Source of the DNA: Gemmatimonadota bacterium
Lineage (GTDB): Bacteria > Gemmatimonadota > Gemmatimonadetes > Longimicrobiales > Gaopeijiaceae
Direction: 5' to 3'
NCBI GenBank assembly: GCA_002731735.1
Contig: PCCM01000119.1
Coordinates: 1 to 9,586 of the forward strand
Length of the DNA: 9,586 bases
Shown in pieces: positions 6,118 through 9,586 of the stretch (position 1 is the stretch's first letter; the number at the start of each line of letters is the position of its first letter). The position numbers were made by a program, and so were the translations under genes. A model generated the notes under the pieces. That model worked only from the letters and a program-made list of their open reading frames with translations. It made no database searches and was not told where the DNA came from.

Positions 6118-8244
6118 TCAGAAGAGCCGAAGCTGGACCCGGAACGTCCGTCCCGGCTGTGGGAGTCCGCATTGATCGAAAATCGCGTTGTCAGTCAGGT
6201 TCGTGACTCCGACGAGCGCATCCACGTTCGCAAGAGTGGACCGCCCCTCGAAGGAGAAAAATCGCCGGAGTTCGAGATCGAAACGATGGGTCTGGCTCAG
6301 CGTGTCCATCGAGCCCGGTTCCGCGTTCAGACAGGACTGTTTTCCCACGAACCGATATCCACCAGACAGGCTGAGGTCCCAGGGGACGGGTATAGCCATA
6401 TCCAACCCTCCGACCGCTACGGGCTCGTATTCGGGCCGGACGCGAACATCGCTACCGTCTTCGATCTGCCAGGCCTGTTGGAGTGTAAGATCGCCAGTGT
6501 ACTGCATCCTTCCCCACGCTCCCGAGGCCACGACTTCCAGACCCGTGGTCCGAATGCCGTCACGGTTTGCCCGCTGTCGCTTGGGCCCCTCGGGTGTGTC
6601 CATGCTGACCCGTACGATGCCGTCCGAGAGGTTCTGGTGGAATCCCACGACCTGGAGGTCGACCGCCGGCAGGTCCCAGGTCAGTCCAAGCTCCACCCCT
6701 GTCAGAACCTCCGGCTCGAGATCCGGATTCGCGAGAAAGCGACCCAAAGCCTCCGAGTACAGCTCCCTGAGCGAAGGAAAACGAGCGCGACGGCTAATCC
6801 CTCCGTGGAGTAGCAGACGGCCTCCACCCGTCAGGGACGACAGACCGAGACGTGCACCCCAATCTCCCAGCCGCCCAAGGGGGGGGTTACCTCCGGACTC
6901 CGGCGTGTCCGCTCCGTCGAGCGATACACCCACGCTGAGGCGCGTCGCCCCCAGGCTTTCCCATCCTGGGAGATCGTCGAGCCGCCACTCGACCTCCGAA
7001 CCCAAGCTCCACAGACGTTGCCGAAAGTCGCGCTCGCCCGAGCTGGTCAGTCGCTCCGTGTGCGAAATGTCTCCGTACGTCAGCGCCGCCCTTACATCCA
7101 CTCTCTCGCCAACGCTGTGTCCCCCGAGCACGCGCAGAGTAAGCGTCCTGTCGTCGCCCTCCTCCTCCTCGATCACGCTCTCGTAGTCGAGGGAATCGAA
7201 TTGTTCTATCCGGAACGAACCGACATCGAAACCCACGCTCGCTTCGAGATCTCCCATCCCCCAAGCCGTCTCCTTGCGACCGGTGCCCGCCGAGACCGCG
7301 GTAATCACACGCGTCTGATCGGGATAGCGCCAGAACCTGGGCTCCGACTCGTGAATCTCAGGAGCCACGCCACGATCTACGTCGAACCCCGAGGACGTGA
7401 GCGCCATCCAAGCGCCCTCGTCGCCCTGATAACGGGCGGAAACGAAGGCGTCGGCATGCCGGACGTCACTGTTGAGGCGAAGATCCCCTTCCGAACTCAG
7501 CAGTGCGGGGTCCCCCGCAATCCCCGAGTCGCCGCTTGGAATCGAAACGCCGGGCCGATCCCGGAAGCCGGCACCACCCTGCAACAACCACTGCCCTCCA
7601 CCGGACTCGATCGGATGAGCAATGGTCCCGCCGAGGATCACACCCCCGTAGTTGTCCAACGCCGAACTGAAGGTGGCGGGCGGCGGCATGTTCAGACGTT
7701 CGACCCCGCGCGCCACATCGATCGACACGACTCCGGCCAGAACATTCGGACCGTACAGGACCGACGAGAGTCCTCTTAGCAAATGAATGGACCGGGCAGC
7801 TGTCAGTGGAATGATCGAGAGGTCCGTTCGATGGTCCCACCCCAGGGTCAGGGGGACGCCGTCTACCAAGACGGCAATCTGCCGGTCGGTGGCGCCCCGC
7901 AGACTCGGCTGTGCTTCGCCACGAGAGTTTTCTCGGACGAGCACGAGCGGCATCTCACGTAACGCCTCTTCCAGAGTTGGGATCGGGACCGAACCCAGAG
8001 AATCGAGACGGATTTCTACCGCTCCGACTCCGCCCGTGGCCGTGAGCGTGCGAGGGGCCAAGACCCGGATCTCAGCCAGTCGGAAGCTGTCCGCAAAACT
8101 CTGGAGCGTATCCGAGCGGACCGAATCCCGCACTTGGGCCTTCGTGGCCAGGGGCCACATGCCCAAGATCACGACGGTCACGCCCAGGAAGAACAGGATG
8201 GCCGGCCTACCACGTCTTGTTATCGAGAGGGGTATTGTCCTCAT
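6118..8244 (-). CDS. TonB-dependent outer-membrane receptor, ligand unknown
   Basis: This is a 708-residue outer-membrane gated channel, expected to import a scarce ligand using TonB energy. A signal peptide is clear: basic start, hydrophobic core (about 15-30), and likely cleavage after ATKA (residue 36). A possible TonB-box region, LAEIRVLAPR, lies at 56-65. The plug (about 66-180) shows LEEALREMP, PSLRGATDRQIAVLVDGVPL (113-132), LLRGLSSVLYGPNVLAG (155-171) and VVSIDV. The rest is a barrel of alternating aromatic strands ending in RTFRVQLRLF, with a terminal Phe as the assembly signal. Two late cysteines (638 and 692) could pair. The frame stays open 151 codons further upstream, but that part is antisense-like junk lying over nadC; the ATG at 8244 overlaps the nadC stop as ATGA and directly precedes the signal peptide. 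No ligand can be assigned from the sequence. Confidence 0.93.
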   Translation of the reverse strand: MRTIPLSITRRGRPAILFFLGVTVVILGMWPLATKAQVRDSVRSDTLQSFADSFRLAEIRVLAPRTLTATGGVGAVEIRLDSLGSVPIPTLEEALREMPLVLVRENSRGEAQPSLRGATDRQIAVLVDGVPLTLGWDHRTDLSIIPLTAARSIHLLRGLSSVLYGPNVLAGVVSIDVARGVERLNMPPPATFSSALDNYGGVILGGTIAHPIESGGGQWLLQGGAGFRDRPGVSIPSGDSGIAGDPALLSSEGDLRLNSDVRHADAFVSARYQGDEGAWMALTSSGFDVDRGVAPEIHESEPRFWRYPDQTRVITAVSAGTGRKETAWGMGDLEASVGFDVGSFRIEQFDSLDYESVIEEEEGDDRTLTLRVLGGHSVGERVDVRAALTYGDISHTERLTSSGERDFRQRLWSLGSEVEWRLDDLPGWESLGATRLSVGVSLDGADTPESGGNPPLGRLGDWGARLGLSSLTGGGRLLLHGGISRRARFPSLRELYSEALGRFLANPDLEPEVLTGVELGLTWDLPAVDLQVVGFHQNLSDGIVRVSMDTPEGPKRQRANRDGIRTTGLEVVASGAWGRMQYTGDLTLQQAWQIEDGSDVRVRPEYEPVAVGGLDMAIPVPWDLSLSGGYRFVGKQSCLNAEPGSMDTLSQTHRFDLELRRFFSFEGRSTLANVDALVGVTNLTDNAIFDQCGLPQPGRTFRVQLRLF

Positions 8245-9101
8245 ACCTGGGATACGAAGTCCAACCCGAAGTCGAGCGACGGCGCCGAGTGGGTGATCCA
8301 GCCACTGGAGATGTAGTCGACGCCGGTCTCCGCGACGAGGCGGACCGTATCGGCTGTTACCTGGCCGGATGCCTCGAGCACCGCCCGCCCCCCGGTCAAC
8401 TCGACGGCCCGACGCAAGTCCGCCGGCGCCATGTTGTCCAGCAGGAGCGCCGTGACGCCAGCCTCGAGGGCCTCGTCGAGCTGATCCAACGTATCCACTT
8501 CGAGCTCGATGGTGGTGGCCGGTCCACTCTGCCTCCTGGCCGCAGCGATCGCGGCTGCCACACCGCCGGATGCGGCGATGTGGTTGTCCTTGATGAGGAT
8601 CGCATCGCCGAGCCCGAATCGGTGATTCACCCCACCTCCCGCGCGGACCGCCTGTTTCTCGAGTGCGCGTAGCCCGGGTGTGGTCTTGCGCGTACAACAG
8701 ATCTTCGCGTCGGTGCCTGCCACCGCGTCAACAAGCGTTCCGGTCGCGGTGGCCACGCCAGAAAGGTGGCCGAGGAAGTTGAGGGCCGTTCGTTCAGCGG
8801 CGAGTATCGATTGAGTCGGCCCCTCTACTACGGCTACCACTTCACCGGCTTCCACCGCGGCGCCCTCGGCCACCTCGAATCGAAGCTCCACGCTGGGATC
8901 GATCAGCCTGAAGGTCACTGCCGCCGGCTGCGTACCGGCAAGAACGCCTCTCTCCCGGGCAACGATGTGGGCATGAGTCGTGGCATCCGGCGAAATCACC
9001 GCTCGAGACGTGACGTCTCCCCCGGGCCCGATATCCTCGTCCAGGGAACGTCTGACGACCGACTCGATGAGTGCTTCGGGGAGATCGGAAAGACCGCTCA
9101 T
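8241..9101 (-). CDS. nadC: Nicotinate-nucleotide pyrophosphorylase (carboxylating)
   Basis: NadC (quinolinate phosphoribosyltransferase) converts quinolinate and PRPP to nicotinate mononucleotide, CO2 and pyrophosphate in de novo NAD synthesis. From ATG at 9101 the protein has 286 residues, normal for the family. Visible motifs are DEDIGPGGDVTS (21-32), ERTALNFLGHLSG (103-115), CTRKTTPGLRALEKQAVRAGG (136-156), NHRFGLGDAILIKDNHI (159-175), ELEVD (199-203), LLLDNM (219-224), LEASGQ (242-247) and DYISSGWITHS (262-272), covering the basic PRPP and quinolinate pocket. A TTG at 9167 would add 22 residues and overlap nadA by 47 bases; the ATG lies 19 bases after the nadA stop, with GGA nearby, and matches the family's usual N-terminus. 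It is adjacent to nadA, the preceding pathway step, and overlaps the receptor gene by 4 bases. Confidence 0.96.
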   Translation of the reverse strand: MSGLSDLPEALIESVVRRSLDEDIGPGGDVTSRAVISPDATTHAHIVARERGVLAGTQPAAVTFRLIDPSVELRFEVAEGAAVEAGEVVAVVEGPTQSILAAERTALNFLGHLSGVATATGTLVDAVAGTDAKICCTRKTTPGLRALEKQAVRAGGGVNHRFGLGDAILIKDNHIAASGGVAAAIAAARRQSGPATTIELEVDTLDQLDEALEAGVTALLLDNMAPADLRRAVELTGGRAVLEASGQVTADTVRLVAETGVDYISSGWITHSAPSLDFGLDFVSQV

Positions 9102-9120
9102 ACCGTGTCCAATCGGGCCT

Positions 9121-9586
9121 CTAGCCGGATACCCCGACGACCGGACCGAGGGAGGCCCGGTTTTCAACAGTCACCTCGGCCTCTACGCCATCGGCGAAGT
9201 CGCGACCCTCAGCGCCCAGGTCCACCATACGCTGGACGGCCCGGCGAGCGCCCTTGACCACGTCAGCCGGAATCGTGACCTCGTAGCGCATCTCCTGAAG
9301 GCTCTCGAGGATGTTCTGGAGCGTGATGCTCTTCATGTGGGGGCAAAGGTTGCACGGCCGGATGAACTCGACGTCCGGTGTCTCGGCGGCCACGTTATCA
9401 CTCATCGAACATTCCGTGACCATCAGAACCTGGGCCGGGCGCTTTTCCTTCACGTACCGAATCATGGATGACGTGGACCCGGCATAGTCGACATCGGCGA
9501 GAACGTCCGGGTGACACTCAGGATGCGCCAGCACCACGAGGCCCGGTGTACTCTCGCGATACCTACCAATCTCCTCGGCGGTAAAA
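9121..9586 (-). CDS. nadA: Quinolinate synthase, C-terminal part (5' end beyond the right edge)
   Basis: NadA condenses iminoaspartate with dihydroxyacetone phosphate to quinolinate using a [4Fe-4S] cluster. Only the last 154 codons are inside the window; the frame is open to the right edge, so the GTG at 9537 is internal and not a start. Visible are FTAEEIGRYR, then VVLAHPECHPDVLA with a likely cluster cysteine (24th visible residue), YAGSTSSMIRYV, VTECSMSDNV, and RPCNLCPHMKSITL with two cysteines (78 and 81), one of which should be the last cluster ligand. The spacing matches the C-terminal domain of NadA. The gene ends with TAG 19 bases before nadC. nadB, the usual third partner, is not in view. 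Confidence 0.95.
   Translation of the reverse strand, partial: FTAEEIGRYRESTPGLVVLAHPECHPDVLADVDYAGSTSSMIRYVKEKRPAQVLMVTECSMSDNVAAETPDVEFIRPCNLCPHMKSITLQNILESLQEMRYEVTIPADVVKGARRAVQRMVDLGAEGRDFADGVEAEVTVENRASLGPVVGVSG

Noticed and set aside
6067..6813. 248-codon plus-strand open frame crossing the rnz-receptor gap
   Set aside because: Mostly antisense to the receptor 3' end, with no motif and no good ribosome-binding site.
6188..7186. 332-codon plus-strand open frame opposite the TonB receptor
   Set aside because: Ser/Arg/Pro-rich translation with no domain pattern; it is the antisense of a clear receptor gene with signal peptide, plug and barrel. Long antisense frames are expected at this GC content.
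8245..8697. 151-codon N-terminal extension of the receptor frame
   Set aside because: Arg/Gly-rich nonsense overlapping nadC in another frame; the signal peptide begins at the ATG at 8244.
9102..9167. TTG start for nadC, 22 residues longer
   Set aside because: It would overlap the end of nadA, the extra residues do not look like NadC, and the ATG at 9101 fits the family start and gap.

Overview
The window is a compact, GC-rich bacterial chromosome segment. All seven recognisable genes lie on the minus strand, so transcription runs from the right edge to the left. Reading with transcription: nadA (3' part only), nadC, a TonB-dependent outer-membrane receptor, rnz (tRNase Z), tyrA (prephenate dehydrogenase), aroA (EPSP synthase), cmk (cytidylate kinase) and rpsA (ribosomal protein S1, with its C-terminus beyond the left edge). 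The TonB receptor with a signal peptide implies a Gram-negative cell. The high GC, the aroA-cmk-rpsA order and the NadA sequence style would suit a Gemmatimonadota-like or similar environmental lineage, but that placement is a guess.

Right block (9586 to 6118): two enzymes of de novo NAD synthesis. NadA makes quinolinate and NadC converts it to nicotinate mononucleotide. The nadC stop codon overlaps the start of the receptor gene by 4 bases (ATGA), so the receptor appears to be translationally coupled to a NAD gene. Its ligand cannot be read from the sequence.

Middle block (6055 to 2249): rnz, tyrA, aroA and cmk are packed almost without gaps (GTGA overlap, ATGA overlap, 2-base gap). This combines tRNA 3'-end processing, tyrosine and chorismate synthesis, and CMP/dCMP phosphorylation in one probable transcript. 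The only gap in the run is 62 bases before rnz.

Left block (2263 to 1): rpsA follows a 132-base leader. It has a good promoter-like sequence inside the last codons of cmk, a stem-loop that would sit at the 5' end of the transcript, and a second perfect stem-loop that covers part of the rpsA ribosome-binding site. S1 has six S1 domains plus a long acidic tail ending in a 21-base tandem repeat (Ala/Glu/Val heptads) that reaches the window edge.

Most of the window is ordinary housekeeping sequence. The points worth a second look are the rpsA leader, the repeat-encoded S1 tail, and the receptor coupled to nadC. I saw no mobile element, CRISPR array, tRNA or rRNA, and no gene-free stretch longer than about 132 bases.
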